From Sulfitobacter sp. HNIBRBA3233 (GTDB taxonomy: Bacteria > Pseudomonadota > Alphaproteobacteria > Rhodobacterales > Rhodobacteraceae): a stretch of DNA of 64,000 nucleotides. The translations under genes were made by a program, and so were the position numbers. Below are positions 34,313-43,444 of this stretch, piece after piece (the stretch's first letter is position 1; each line of letters starts with the position of its first letter). The DNA lies in NCBI RefSeq assembly GCF_040149665.1, contig NZ_JBEFLP010000001.1, positions 620,001 to 684,000 of the forward strand, in the 5' to 3' direction. The notes beneath the pieces are model-generated. The model did no database searches. It saw only the letters and a program-made list of their open reading frames with translations, and was not told the DNA's origin.

Positions 34313-34771
34313 TCAGGCGCGTCGTGCCGCGCTTATCCAGACGCACATCAGTGCCAGCGACAGGATCGCGTTCCAGCCCGCCATGCTGATGCCCAGCATC
34401 TGCCACGCGATGTCATCGCAGCGCACCAGAGGGGCGGACATGATCTGGTCCAGCAGCTGATCCGCGCTCAGCCCGCCGACACCGGAGGAGGTGCAGGTGG
34501 TCGGGCCTTCCCACCAGCCCTGTTCGACGCCCACATGATACGCGCCGATGGCCGAAGTCGTGAGGGCCGCCAGCGCGCCCAGCCACGCCAGTGCAAAGCG
34601 GTTGCTGAACAGCACAACCAGACCGATGACGATGGCCACCGCATGCGGCCAGCGCTGCCACAGGCACAGCTTGCAGGGCGCAAGCCCTCCCAGATGCTGA
34701 AACCCGAAGGCCCCAAGCAGCAGGGCAGCAGAACCAAGCGTGGCAACAAGGACGAGAGAACGAGCATTCAT
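34313..34771 (-). CDS. dsbB: Disulfide bond formation protein B family
   Basis: A 152-aa inner-membrane protein with four helices. The first periplasmic redox pair is C33-x-x-C36 (APCKLCLWQR), and the second pair is C93 and C118. DsbB re-oxidises DsbA and passes electrons to quinone. Its start overlaps the stop of the upstream YqaA-like gene (ATGA), so the two are translationally coupled. The length fits the short alphaproteobacterial type. Confidence 0.92.
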   Translation of the reverse strand: MNARSLVLVATLGSAALLLGAFGFQHLGGLAPCKLCLWQRWPHAVAIVIGLVVLFSNRFALAWLGALAALTTSAIGAYHVGVEQGWWEGPTTCTSSGVGGLSADQLLDQIMSAPLVRCDDIAWQMLGISMAGWNAILSLALMCVWISAARRA

Positions 34772-35346
34772 AGGAACTTGACCGCGTAAAAGCCGCCCAG
34801 CAAAAGCAGGACCGCGAGGATGAACATCAAGGGCAAGCGGCGCTCAATAAAGTCGCGCACCGGCGCGCCGTACTTATATAGCAGCGCGGCGACGAGGAAA
34901 AACCGGATGCCACGGGCAAGGATCGAGGTTGCGATAAACGTTCCCAGCGGCATGGCTGTCCAGCCCGACATGATGGTGATGACCTTGTAGGGAAATGGGG
35001 TGACCCCGGCGGTCAGCACCGCCCAGAAGCCCATGTCGTTGAACCGGGTCGCGAATTCGGCCATCGCATCGGCCTTGCCCAGCGATTGAAGGATCGGCGC
35101 ACCGAGTGTCTCGAAGGCGAAGGCCCCGATGGCGTAGCCGAAAAGCCCGCCGATGACCGACGCAAAAAGCGCGGTCGCGGCGATCACGAATGCGCGGTTG
35201 GGCCGCGCAAGGATCATCGGGATCATGATGACATCCGGCGGGATCGGGAAGAACGAGCTTTCGACAAAGGCGACAAGCGCCAGAACCCACAGGGCGCGCG
35301 GATGATCGGCAAGGCCGAGTGTCCAGTCATAAAGGCGTTGGATCAT
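34768..35346 (-). CDS. YqaA/DedA-like VTT-domain membrane protein
   Basis: A 192-aa polytopic protein with the DedA/VTT-type features FVESSFFPIPPDVIMIP (about 26-42) and the later GVTPFPYKVITIMSG (about 112-126) with re-entrant-loop character. Members of the superfamily move phospholipids or undecaprenyl phosphate across membranes, or support membrane homeostasis. The start at 35346 has a GGGAAAG ribosome binding site. It is coupled to dsbB downstream, a pairing that fits envelope maintenance. Confidence 0.9.
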   Translation of the reverse strand: MIQRLYDWTLGLADHPRALWVLALVAFVESSFFPIPPDVIMIPMILARPNRAFVIAATALFASVIGGLFGYAIGAFAFETLGAPILQSLGKADAMAEFATRFNDMGFWAVLTAGVTPFPYKVITIMSGWTAMPLGTFIATSILARGIRFFLVAALLYKYGAPVRDFIERRLPLMFILAVLLLLGGFYAVKFL

Positions 35347-35470
35347 CGCGGTTGTCTTTCCCTCGGCGCACGCCACGGTCTGACCACGACGGCGCGCGAC
35401 GGTCAAGGCTGCCGTGGCCCCAATTCCCCCTTGCCCAGAAACCGACACCGCGCTAAGCCCCTCTGCGAGA

Positions 35471-35554
35471 GCCCAAGTGGCGGAATGGTAGACGCAGGGG
35501 ATTCAAAATCCCCCGCCGCAAGGCGTGCCGGTTCGAGTCCGGCCTTGGGTACCA
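35471..35554 (+). tRNA. tRNA-Leu (CAA)
   Basis: An 84-nt class II tRNA including an encoded CCA. The acceptor arms GCCCAAG and CTTGGGT pair with one G-U. The anticodon stem GGGGA/TCCCC encloses TTCAAAA, giving anticodon CAA for the UUG codon. A long variable arm (CGCCGCAAGGCG) and the T-arm with GTTCGAGTC are present. UUG is one of the Leu codons used in the ilvB leader peptide. Confidence 0.97.
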
Positions 35555-36375
35555 GGCTCTTCCAGAGAATGCGATGTTGCCGTCGGGGCGGACTGTCGTT
35601 TCGGCACCCTACGCCGTGCCGAGCGGGACAGATGCGCCGTTATTGCGATCATCTTCCGCGCCGTCTGGCAGCTTTCCTTCCCGACGCGGTGCAGGAAACG
35701 GGCGGACCATAAACCTGATGCGACGCCTGTGTTTCGATTCGTCGAAATGTGGCAACATGCGTTTTCGAGCGGGGGTCAAAATGCGCCTTTCGACATGATT
35801 GGTGCACATTCGTGAACGCACCCCCTTGATTGAGGCAAAAACGAGGCCACGGCCCTTCGCGCCATTGGCGCGCTGTGATTGTTGAGGAACGAGCAACAAT
35901 GAGATGTCGCAGGCGGGCGCGGCATAGCGGAAAAGAGCGCCCTTGCCGTAGTTAACGGAGTTCTGCGAAAATTTACGCGTTTCCGTAAGTGAAACAATAA
36001 TTTCACCGAAGCGGCTGAAGCGTGGCAAAGCGTTAACCGCTTTTGCATTTTTTCGCCCAGACCGTGACACTTTTCAAACATTTTTCCCTTTGTGCGGCTC
36101 CGGACGTTGGATATCACTGGTGTTGCCCAACTGGGGGGCTTCGAAATTTTTGGTCTCGGGGGCGACCGCACTGAAACTGTGTCCTATGGATGCGGGGAAC
36201 CGTGCCGGTTGCGTATTTGCGACTGCCACATCCGTCTGAACCGGCTTTCCTGCGCGCAGCGCGGAACCCGGCCCAGCGGTCCTCCCTTCAGCTTGCGGCG
36301 GTTATCAGTGCGTGTCGTGATGAGACCATTCGTTTCGCTGCTTCGCGGGGTTACGGTTTGAACGGAGACGGTTGT
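35555..36375. other. Gene-poor region upstream of the RTX genes (about 820 bp)
   Basis: No convincing gene is seen on either strand: frames of 60-150 codons exist but lack ribosome binding sites and have shadow-like composition. The 35940-36090 section is AT-rich and has GTTAACGG (about 35953-35960) and GCGTTAACC (36030-36038) about 75 bp apart in opposite orientation, which resemble CtrA-type half-sites. An ATTGTTG/CAACAAT stem lies near 35876-35900. This is probably a long regulatory leader of the RTX locus. Confidence 0.45.
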
Positions 36376-36513
36376 ATGACGTCAGATGACACAAGACTTC
36401 GATTTGGCGGCGCCGGATGTGCGTGCCTTGGACATTTGTCTGCTGTTTCCCAACCAGACTCCCTCTCATTTTCCAGTCCGGCCGCCGCGCGCGCCGCGCG
36501 TAGTGCTGCATAG
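36376..36513 (+). CDS. Possible small upstream ORF coupled to the RTX gene
   Basis: A 45-aa frame (starts MTSDDTRLRFGGAGCACLGH) with GGAG eight bases before the ATG. Its TAG stop overlaps the ribosome binding site of the giant RTX gene (TAGGAG), so translation could be coupled. The peptide has two Cys close together (CAC) and an Ala/Arg-rich tail. It may be a short regulatory peptide or chance. I do not recognise it. Confidence 0.35.
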   Translation: MTSDDTRLRFGGAGCACLGHLSAVSQPDSLSFSSPAAARAARSAA

Positions 36514-36524
36514 GAGCGACTTCG

Positions 36525-39500
36525 ATGATCAGAACAATTGATTTCAACGACCTCACCGCGGGTGAAACCGTCACCACCCAATACGACGCGCAGAATGTGC
36601 AGATCTCTGCGCTGGCCAACGCGCCCGGTGTCGATCAGGCGATGGTGTTCGACAGCGCCAACCCCACCGGCGGGGACGAGGATCTTCGCACGGACGATCT
36701 CGAGAAGGTGTTGATCATTTCCGAAGACGGCGATGCCACGGACCCCGATGACAACAGCACAGGCGGCACGGTCGAGTTCAGCTTTACCTATCTTTCGACC
36801 GTCAAATCGCTGACCTTCATCGACCTTGAAGAGCCCGCGCGCATGTATTTCTACGCCGCTGACGGATCGCTGATCGAAGAGCAATACGTGCCGCCAAACG
36901 GCGACAACGGCGTCACCCAGGTGTCGATCTTTGTCGAGAACGTCGATCGTCTGGTGGTCGAGATGACCGAATCCGGCGCATTGGACAATCTGGTCTTTGA
37001 CGACAGCCTGCCCGAAACCCCCGTTGGCGACGGCATCGTGTCGGGTGACGAGGATGGCAACATCATCGATCTGGCCTACACCGGTGACCCCGAGGGCGAC
37101 CGGATCGACGCGGGCGACGCCCTGCTGCCCGGCGAGGCACCGGATGACGACATCGTCGATGCCCGTGGCGGCGACGACAGCGTGACCGCGCTGGACGGAA
37201 ACGATGATATCTACGCAGGCAGCGGCGACGACACTGTTCTGGGCGGCGCCGGCGACGATCTGATCTTCGGGGACCGCACTCTCGCGGGCGGCGAGGGCGC
37301 GCGCGAAAGCTTCAACTGGAGCGAACTTGGTGCGGCGGACGGCGCGGCGGTCAGCAGCTTTACCCAGGATACCGGCAGCACCAACGTCACGTTCACCAAT
37401 CTCGGCTCCACGGCCAAGACCTCGACAACCTTCTCTTCGGACCAGCAGAACACCTCTTCGATCGACGGCGGGGCAGAGACTGTCGATGCCAACAGCTCGC
37501 TCGAAAGCGAAACCCGCGCCGAGGGCCAGAGCGCTACCTACGAGTTGAGCTTTGACAGTGCGGTGCGTGACGTCGATTTCAACATCAACGACATCGACGG
37601 CGACAGCCTGATCACCATTCAGGCCTTCGACGCCGACGGCAACCCGGTCGAGGTGACGCTGACCGGCGGCTCTGGCCTCACGCTGAGCGATACCGACGCG
37701 GTGCCCGGCAACGACACGGCCGACAGCGATGGCGGCTATGCCGATGCGTTTGGCGATGTATACTCGCTGAAGGTCGATATTGCGGGGCCTGTTTCGCGGG
37801 TCGTCATCTCGCATGTCCAGAACGGCCCCGGCGGGACCAATCCCAACATCACGGATGTCTTCTTTACGACGGCTGGCAGCGGCGTGATCGCGGCTGGCAA
37901 CGACAGCCTTCTGGGCGAAGAGGGTGACGATACGATCTTCGGCGAAGGCGGCAATGACACGATCATCGGCGGCGCAGGTGCCGACAGCCTGTCGGGCGGC
38001 GATGACGCCGACCTCTTCGTGGGCGGAGATGTGGGCGATGTCGTGGACGGCGGCACCGGCGGCGATGACCGTGATACGCTGGATCTTTCCGACTCCGGTC
38101 CGCTGCGCGTGGCCGAGGAAACACTGGACGCCGACGGCGACAGCTTCTCGGGGACGATCGAATTCCTGAACGCGGACGGCTCCGTGCGCGGCACGATGAC
38201 CTTTGCCGAGATCGAGGAAAAGATGCTGCCCGCGAACCTGCCGCCGGTTGCGACGGACGATACGGCCACAACGGACGAAGATACGACCATCACCATTCCC
38301 GTGCTGGCGAATGATACCGATCCCGACCTTGATCCGCTGACCGTGACCGCAGCCTCGTCGGATTTCGGCACTGTCGTGATCAACGGCGACGGAACGCTCG
38401 ATTTCACCCCGAACCCGGACTTTTTCGGCGAGGCGGTCATCAACTACACCATCACCGACGGCAACGGCGGGTTTGACGATGCTGTGGTCACCGTCACCGT
38501 CAATGACGTCGTGGACGCCAATGCCCCCGTGGCCGTGGACGACACGGCGGTGACGGACGAAGATACCGCCGTCACGATCCCGGTTCTGGCGAACGACAGC
38601 GACCCGGACGGCGATCCGCTGACGGTCATCGCGGCAACCAGCGCGGATGGCGATGTGGTCATCAACGCGGACGGCACGCTGACCTTCACGCCGAACCCCG
38701 ACTTCAACGGCGACGCGGTGATCGACTACACGATCACGGACGGGCGGGGCGGTTTCGACGACAGCATCGTCACCGTGACGGTAAACCCCGTGCAGGATCC
38801 ACCCGTGGCGCTGGACGATGTGGCATCGACCGAAGAGGACACCACTGTCACGATCTCCGTCCTGGCGAACGACAGCGATCCCGATGGCGATCCGCTGACG
38901 ATCACGGATGCGACGAGCGCCGACGGGGCAGTCACGATCAACGGTGACGGCACGATCGATTTCACCCCCGCTGCCGGGTTCAACGGCGATGCGGTCATCA
39001 ACTACACGATCACCGACGGCAACGGCGGCTTCGATGACGCGGTGGTCAGCGTATCGGTTGGCGAAGTCAACGACGCGCCGGTCGCGGCGGACGACGTGGC
39101 CGAAACGCCCGAGGACACGGCGATCACCATCCCGGTCCTGGCGAACGACAGCGATCCGGATGGCGATCCGCTGACAATCACCGCCGCCAGCAGCCCGGAC
39201 GGCGAGGTCGTCATCAACGATGACGGGACCGTCACCTTCACGCCCAACCCCGACTTCAACGGGCCGACGACAATCAGCTACACCATCTCCGATGGTAACG
39301 GCGGCGAAGATACTGCAACAGTCGATCTGACGGTTACACCGGTGAACGATCCGCCCGTCGCCGAAGACGACGTGGCCGAAACCGATCAGGCAACTGCGGT
39401 CACCGTGCCGGTCCTGCTGAACGACAGCGACCCCGAGGGCGATCCGCTGGAGATCATCGCAGCCTCCAGCCCCGATGGCGACGTGGTGATCAACGACGAC

Positions 39501-42500
39501 GGCACGCTGACCTTCACGCCGGCACCGGATTTCACCGGCGAGGCGACCGTGAACTACAGCATCGGCGACGGCAACGGCGGCACCGATCCGGCGATCGTCA
39601 CCGTAACGGTTCTGCCGGTTAACACGGCGCCTGTGGCCGTGGACGATACCGCTACGACCGTCGAGGATACGGCCGTCATCATTCCGGTACTGGCCAACGA
39701 TACCGACCCCGATCTCGACCCGCTGACCGTCACGGCGGCCACGTCGGATCAGGGCGATGTGGTCATCAACGATGATGGCACCGTGACCTTCACGCCAAAC
39801 CCGGACTTCACCGGCGAGGCGGTCATCAACTACACGATCTCCGACGGTAACGGCGGCAGCGACGATGCGGTCGTGACCGTGACCGTGACCGTGACCGACG
39901 GCATCGTGCAGTTCCCGCCGGTCGCGACGGACGACACCGCCGAAACCGACGAGGAAACCCCCGTCACCATCGACGTTCTTCTCAACGACAGCGATCCCGA
40001 TGGCGATCCGCTGACCGTGACCGAGGCGCTGTCGGACGACGGCACAGTCGTGATCAACGGCGACGGGACGCTGACGTTCACCCCGAACGAGGATTTCTTC
40101 GGCGAGGCCGTGATCGACTACACCATCACGGACGGGCGCGGTGGGTTCGACGACAGCCGCGTCTTCGTGACCGTGAACAACGTCAACGACGCCCCCGTGG
40201 CGGCGGATGACTGCGTCAGCACGCCCGAGGACACGCCTGTCACGATCCCGGTTCTGGCGAATGACACCGATGCGGACGGCGATCCGCTGACCGTGACATC
40301 GGCCACCAGCCCCGATGGCGACGTGGTGATCAACGCTGACGGCACGCTGACCTTCACACCGGCGACCGATTTCACCGGCGACGCCGAGATCACCTATACC
40401 ATCGAGGATGGCAACGGCGGCACCGACACCGGGATCGCCAAGGTCTCGGTGGGCGAGGTCTCTGACCCGCCTGTCGCGGTGGACGATGTGGCCGAAACGG
40501 ATGAAGACACGGCCGTCACCATCGCGGTGCTTGCCAACGACAGCGATCCCGATGGCGATCCGCTGACCGTGACCGAGGCGACGAGCCCCGACGGCGCGGT
40601 CGTGATCAACGATGACGGTACGCTCACCTTCACACCCGACCGCGATTTCAACGGGCCGACCACGATCAGCTACACGATCATCGACGGCAACGGCGGCGAA
40701 GCGACGGCGACCGTCGATGTGACGGTCAATCCGGTCAACGACGGCCCGCTGGCCGAGGATGACACGGCCGACACCAACCAGGGCACAGCCGTTATCATTG
40801 CGGTTCTCGACAACGACAGCGATGTCGAGGGCGATCCGCTGACGGTCATTCAGGCGATCAGCCCGAACGGCGATGTCGTCATCAACCCCGATGGCACGCT
40901 GACCTTCACACCGGCCCCTGACTTCACCGGCGAAGCGGTCATCAACTACACCGTGGACGACGGCAACGGCGCCACGGACCCTGCGGTCGTCTTTGTCACG
41001 GTCCGTGACGGTATCGTGTCGGGCACCGACGGCGACGACGTGATCGACGTCGACTACACCGGCGATCCCGAAGGCGACATGGTCGACAACATGGACGAGT
41101 TCCTGCCCGGCGAGGGCCCGAACGACGACATCATCGAAGCGGGCGACGGCAACGACACGGTTCTGGCTGGCGACGGCAACGACGATGTATCGGGCGGCAC
41201 CGGCGATGACAGCATCGACGGCGGCGTTGGCGACGACAGCATCGCGGGCGACGAAGGCAACGATGTGCTGGACGGTGGCATGGCCGATGGCACCGTTCCG
41301 GGGGGCGACGATACGCTTCTCGGCGGTGTCGGCGACGACACCATCATCGGGCGCGACGGATCCGATGTGGTCGAAGGCGGCGACGGTGCGGACAGCATCG
41401 ACACCGGCAACGGCGACGTTCTGCCCGATCTGGGCTATCCCGGTCTCTTCCCCGGCGATCCGGACCCCGAAAACGACCGCGACCTTGTCGACGGGGGCGC
41501 CGGTAACGACACCATCCGCACAGGCGACGACCGCGACACTATCACCGGCGGTGACGGCGACGATGTCATCAACGCGGGCATCGACGACGACATTGTCGAA
41601 GGCAACGATGGCGACGATCGCATCGTCGGCGGCGAAGGCAATGACGATATCCTCGGCGGTGCAGGCAACGATACGATCTATGCCGGCAACGACCCCGACG
41701 AGATCCCCGATGGCACAGACATCGAGGATGACGGCTCCAACCCCTTCGGTCCCGACCTGCGGCCCGACAACGGGCGCGATACCGTGGACGGCGGCGACGG
41801 CGATGACGTCATCTTCGGCGCGGACGACGACGATGTTCTGCTCGGCGGTTCCGGCAACGACTATATCGACGGCGAGATCGACGACGATATCATCGACGGC
41901 GGCACCGGCAACGACACGCTGATCGGCGGTCAGGGCAATGACAGCATCGACGGCGGTCGCGGCACCGATACGATCGAGGGTGGCACCGGCAACGATACGC
42001 TGCGCGGCAACCGCGAGGATGACACGATCCACGGTGGCGACGGCGACGATGTGATCGACGGCGGGGCCGACGACGACATCCTCTCCGGTGATGCCGGAAA
42101 CGACAGCCTGCAAGGCGGCACCGGAAATGACCTGCTCGACGGCGGCACCGGCGACGACAGCCTCGATGCGGGGCAGGGCGACGATACCGTCGAAGGGGGT
42201 GCCGGCAACGACACCATCAGCGGCAATGTCGGCGACGACAGCCTCAGCGGCGGTGACGGCGACGATGTGATCACGGGCGGGCAGGGCGATGATCTGTTCG
42301 ACGGTGGCGCGGGATCGGACACGATGACGGGCGGCGCGGATCGCGACAACTTCATCAACGTCAACGCCGGCGATATCGTGGACGGTTCGGAAACCGGCGA
42401 TGATTTCGACTGTCTCGACCTGACGGGCTCGGCGCCCGAAGGCGGCAGCCTGAACATCCTGCCTGATCCGGCGGATCCCGATAACCCCGAGAACGGCATC

Positions 42501-43154
42501 GTCCAGTATCGCAATGCCGACGGGTCCGACGCGGGTCAGCTGGTTTTCTCGAACATCGAGAAGGTCATTCCCTGCTTCACCCCCGGCACGATGATCGCCA
42601 CCCCGAGGGGCGAGCGCCGCGTCGAGGATTTGGAGGTCGGCGACCGCGTGATCACCCGTGACAACGGCATGCAGGTCATCCGCTGGATCGGCAAGCGTGA
42701 CATGCCGGGTGAGGAACTGGCCGCGAAAGAGCACCTGCGCCCGGTCCTCATCCGTCAGGGCGCGCTTGGCAACGGATTGCCCGAACGCGACATGATGGTG
42801 TCACCGCAGCACCGTGTGCTGATCGCCAACGACAAGACCGCGCTCTATTTCGAAGAGCGTGAGGTGCTCGTCGCGGCAAAGCACCTGACGGACATGGACG
42901 GGATCGACGTGGTGGAGGTATCCTCGACGACCTATATCCACATCATGTTCGACCGCCACGAAGTCGTGCTGTCGGACGGCACCTGGACCGAAAGCTTCCA
43001 GCCGGGCGATATGTCTCTGGCCGGTGTCGGCGATGCGTCGCGCGAGGAAATTCTGGAACTGTTCCCGGAACTTGCGACCCGCGAAGGGGTGGATGCCTAT
43101 GCATCGGCGCGCAAGGCGCTGAAAAAGCACGAGGCGAAGCTGATCACCCGCTAG
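36525..43154 (+). CDS. Giant RTX protein with cadherin-like repeats and C-terminal Hint domain
   Basis: A 2209-aa, very acidic, Ca2+-binding surface or secreted protein. Order: an N-terminal beta-rich domain (about 1-165); a first RTX block (about 170-245 and 465-520, GGxGxD nonapeptides) interrupted by a domain with FNWSEL (about 263-450); a pre-Hint-like module ending near 572; ten tandem cadherin-like repeats (about 573-1496); a second RTX block (about 1500-1960); a second pre-Hint module; and a Hint domain starting at Cys2017 (CFTPGTMIATPRG) with the block-B-like SPQHRVL. No classical signal peptide is present, consistent with type I secretion, but no T1SS genes are nearby. GGAG precedes the ATG. 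Likely an adhesin or biofilm protein with self-processing potential. Confidence 0.88.
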   Translation: MIRTIDFNDLTAGETVTTQYDAQNVQISALANAPGVDQAMVFDSANPTGGDEDLRTDDLEKVLIISEDGDATDPDDNSTGGTVEFSFTYLSTVKSLTFIDLEEPARMYFYAADGSLIEEQYVPPNGDNGVTQVSIFVENVDRLVVEMTESGALDNLVFDDSLPETPVGDGIVSGDEDGNIIDLAYTGDPEGDRIDAGDALLPGEAPDDDIVDARGGDDSVTALDGNDDIYAGSGDDTVLGGAGDDLIFGDRTLAGGEGARESFNWSELGAADGAAVSSFTQDTGSTNVTFTNLGSTAKTSTTFSSDQQNTSSIDGGAETVDANSSLESETRAEGQSATYELSFDSAVRDVDFNINDIDGDSLITIQAFDADGNPVEVTLTGGSGLTLSDTDAVPGNDTADSDGGYADAFGDVYSLKVDIAGPVSRVVISHVQNGPGGTNPNITDVFFTTAGSGVIAAGNDSLLGEEGDDTIFGEGGNDTIIGGAGADSLSGGDDADLFVGGDVGDVVDGGTGGDDRDTLDLSDSGPLRVAEETLDADGDSFSGTIEFLNADGSVRGTMTFAEIEEKMLPANLPPVATDDTATTDEDTTITIPVLANDTDPDLDPLTVTAASSDFGTVVINGDGTLDFTPNPDFFGEAVINYTITDGNGGFDDAVVTVTVNDVVDANAPVAVDDTAVTDEDTAVTIPVLANDSDPDGDPLTVIAATSADGDVVINADGTLTFTPNPDFNGDAVIDYTITDGRGGFDDSIVTVTVNPVQDPPVALDDVASTEEDTTVTISVLANDSDPDGDPLTITDATSADGAVTINGDGTIDFTPAAGFNGDAVINYTITDGNGGFDDAVVSVSVGEVNDAPVAADDVAETPEDTAITIPVLANDSDPDGDPLTITAASSPDGEVVINDDGTVTFTPNPDFNGPTTISYTISDGNGGEDTATVDLTVTPVNDPPVAEDDVAETDQATAVTVPVLLNDSDPEGDPLEIIAASSPDGDVVINDDGTLTFTPAPDFTGEATVNYSIGDGNGGTDPAIVTVTVLPVNTAPVAVDDTATTVEDTAVIIPVLANDTDPDLDPLTVTAATSDQGDVVINDDGTVTFTPNPDFTGEAVINYTISDGNGGSDDAVVTVTVTVTDGIVQFPPVATDDTAETDEETPVTIDVLLNDSDPDGDPLTVTEALSDDGTVVINGDGTLTFTPNEDFFGEAVIDYTITDGRGGFDDSRVFVTVNNVNDAPVAADDCVSTPEDTPVTIPVLANDTDADGDPLTVTSATSPDGDVVINADGTLTFTPATDFTGDAEITYTIEDGNGGTDTGIAKVSVGEVSDPPVAVDDVAETDEDTAVTIAVLANDSDPDGDPLTVTEATSPDGAVVINDDGTLTFTPDRDFNGPTTISYTIIDGNGGEATATVDVTVNPVNDGPLAEDDTADTNQGTAVIIAVLDNDSDVEGDPLTVIQAISPNGDVVINPDGTLTFTPAPDFTGEAVINYTVDDGNGATDPAVVFVTVRDGIVSGTDGDDVIDVDYTGDPEGDMVDNMDEFLPGEGPNDDIIEAGDGNDTVLAGDGNDDVSGGTGDDSIDGGVGDDSIAGDEGNDVLDGGMADGTVPGGDDTLLGGVGDDTIIGRDGSDVVEGGDGADSIDTGNGDVLPDLGYPGLFPGDPDPENDRDLVDGGAGNDTIRTGDDRDTITGGDGDDVINAGIDDDIVEGNDGDDRIVGGEGNDDILGGAGNDTIYAGNDPDEIPDGTDIEDDGSNPFGPDLRPDNGRDTVDGGDGDDVIFGADDDDVLLGGSGNDYIDGEIDDDIIDGGTGNDTLIGGQGNDSIDGGRGTDTIEGGTGNDTLRGNREDDTIHGGDGDDVIDGGADDDILSGDAGNDSLQGGTGNDLLDGGTGDDSLDAGQGDDTVEGGAGNDTISGNVGDDSLSGGDGDDVITGGQGDDLFDGGAGSDTMTGGADRDNFINVNAGDIVDGSETGDDFDCLDLTGSAPEGGSLNILPDPADPDNPENGIVQYRNADGSDAGQLVFSNIEKVIPCFTPGTMIATPRGERRVEDLEVGDRVITRDNGMQVIRWIGKRDMPGEELAAKEHLRPVLIRQGALGNGLPERDMMVSPQHRVLIANDKTALYFEEREVLVAAKHLTDMDGIDVVEVSSTTYIHIMFDRHEVVLSDGTWTESFQPGDMSLAGVGDASREEILELFPELATREGVDAYASARKALKKHEAKLITR
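38241..41015 (+). repeat. Ten tandem cadherin-like coding repeats
   Basis: Ten in-frame units of 91-95 codons start near 38241, 38526, 38799, 39078, 39351, 39630, 39915, 40194, 40467 and 40746. Each has PVAxDD, a VTIPVLANDSDPDGDPLTV stretch, INxDGTLTFTPxxDFxG and a YTIxDGNGG core. Two sub-types alternate (ends in NDV/PVQD/PVND versus GEVND). Units are similar but not identical, so the array is old or under selection. Confidence 0.9.
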
Positions 43155-43444
43155 ATCTGCCCGAAAATTTCCGCCGGGGGCCATATGCCCGCGGCGGCCC
43201 GAAATATGCAGCAACATCCTGGTGTAGTGAGCCGGGGTGAACAGGGGCGGGCCGCGGATGCGTGGCCCGCTTCTTGCAATTTAGGCGGTACTGTCGCCAG
43301 AAAACGTGCAATCTGCTGCGGATAACACCTATTGTTCGTAAGATATTGAGAAATATGTTGAAAAAGTGACAATTTATTGTCGCGCGTTAACCTTTGGTGC
43401 TATGATGGGTCATACTCAAAATTTACATACATTGGATTCTAGCC

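Noticed and set aside
35609-36171. Overlapping minus-strand frames of 131-153 codons downstream of the tRNA
   Set aside because: No ribosome binding site, two competing frames, composition unlike neighbouring genes; probably chance in a regulatory region.
38241-41015. Regular repeats considered as a CRISPR-like array
   Set aside because: The period is about 280 bp, in frame and coding for similar protein domains, with no spacer structure.
36351-42734. A 2127-codon open frame on the minus strand across the giant RTX gene
   Set aside because: It is the mirror of a GC-rich, repeat-biased gene: the Asp/Gly-rich repeats read backwards as Val/Ala/Ile repeats. No ribosome binding site, no plausible protein family, and the plus-strand gene has clear domains.
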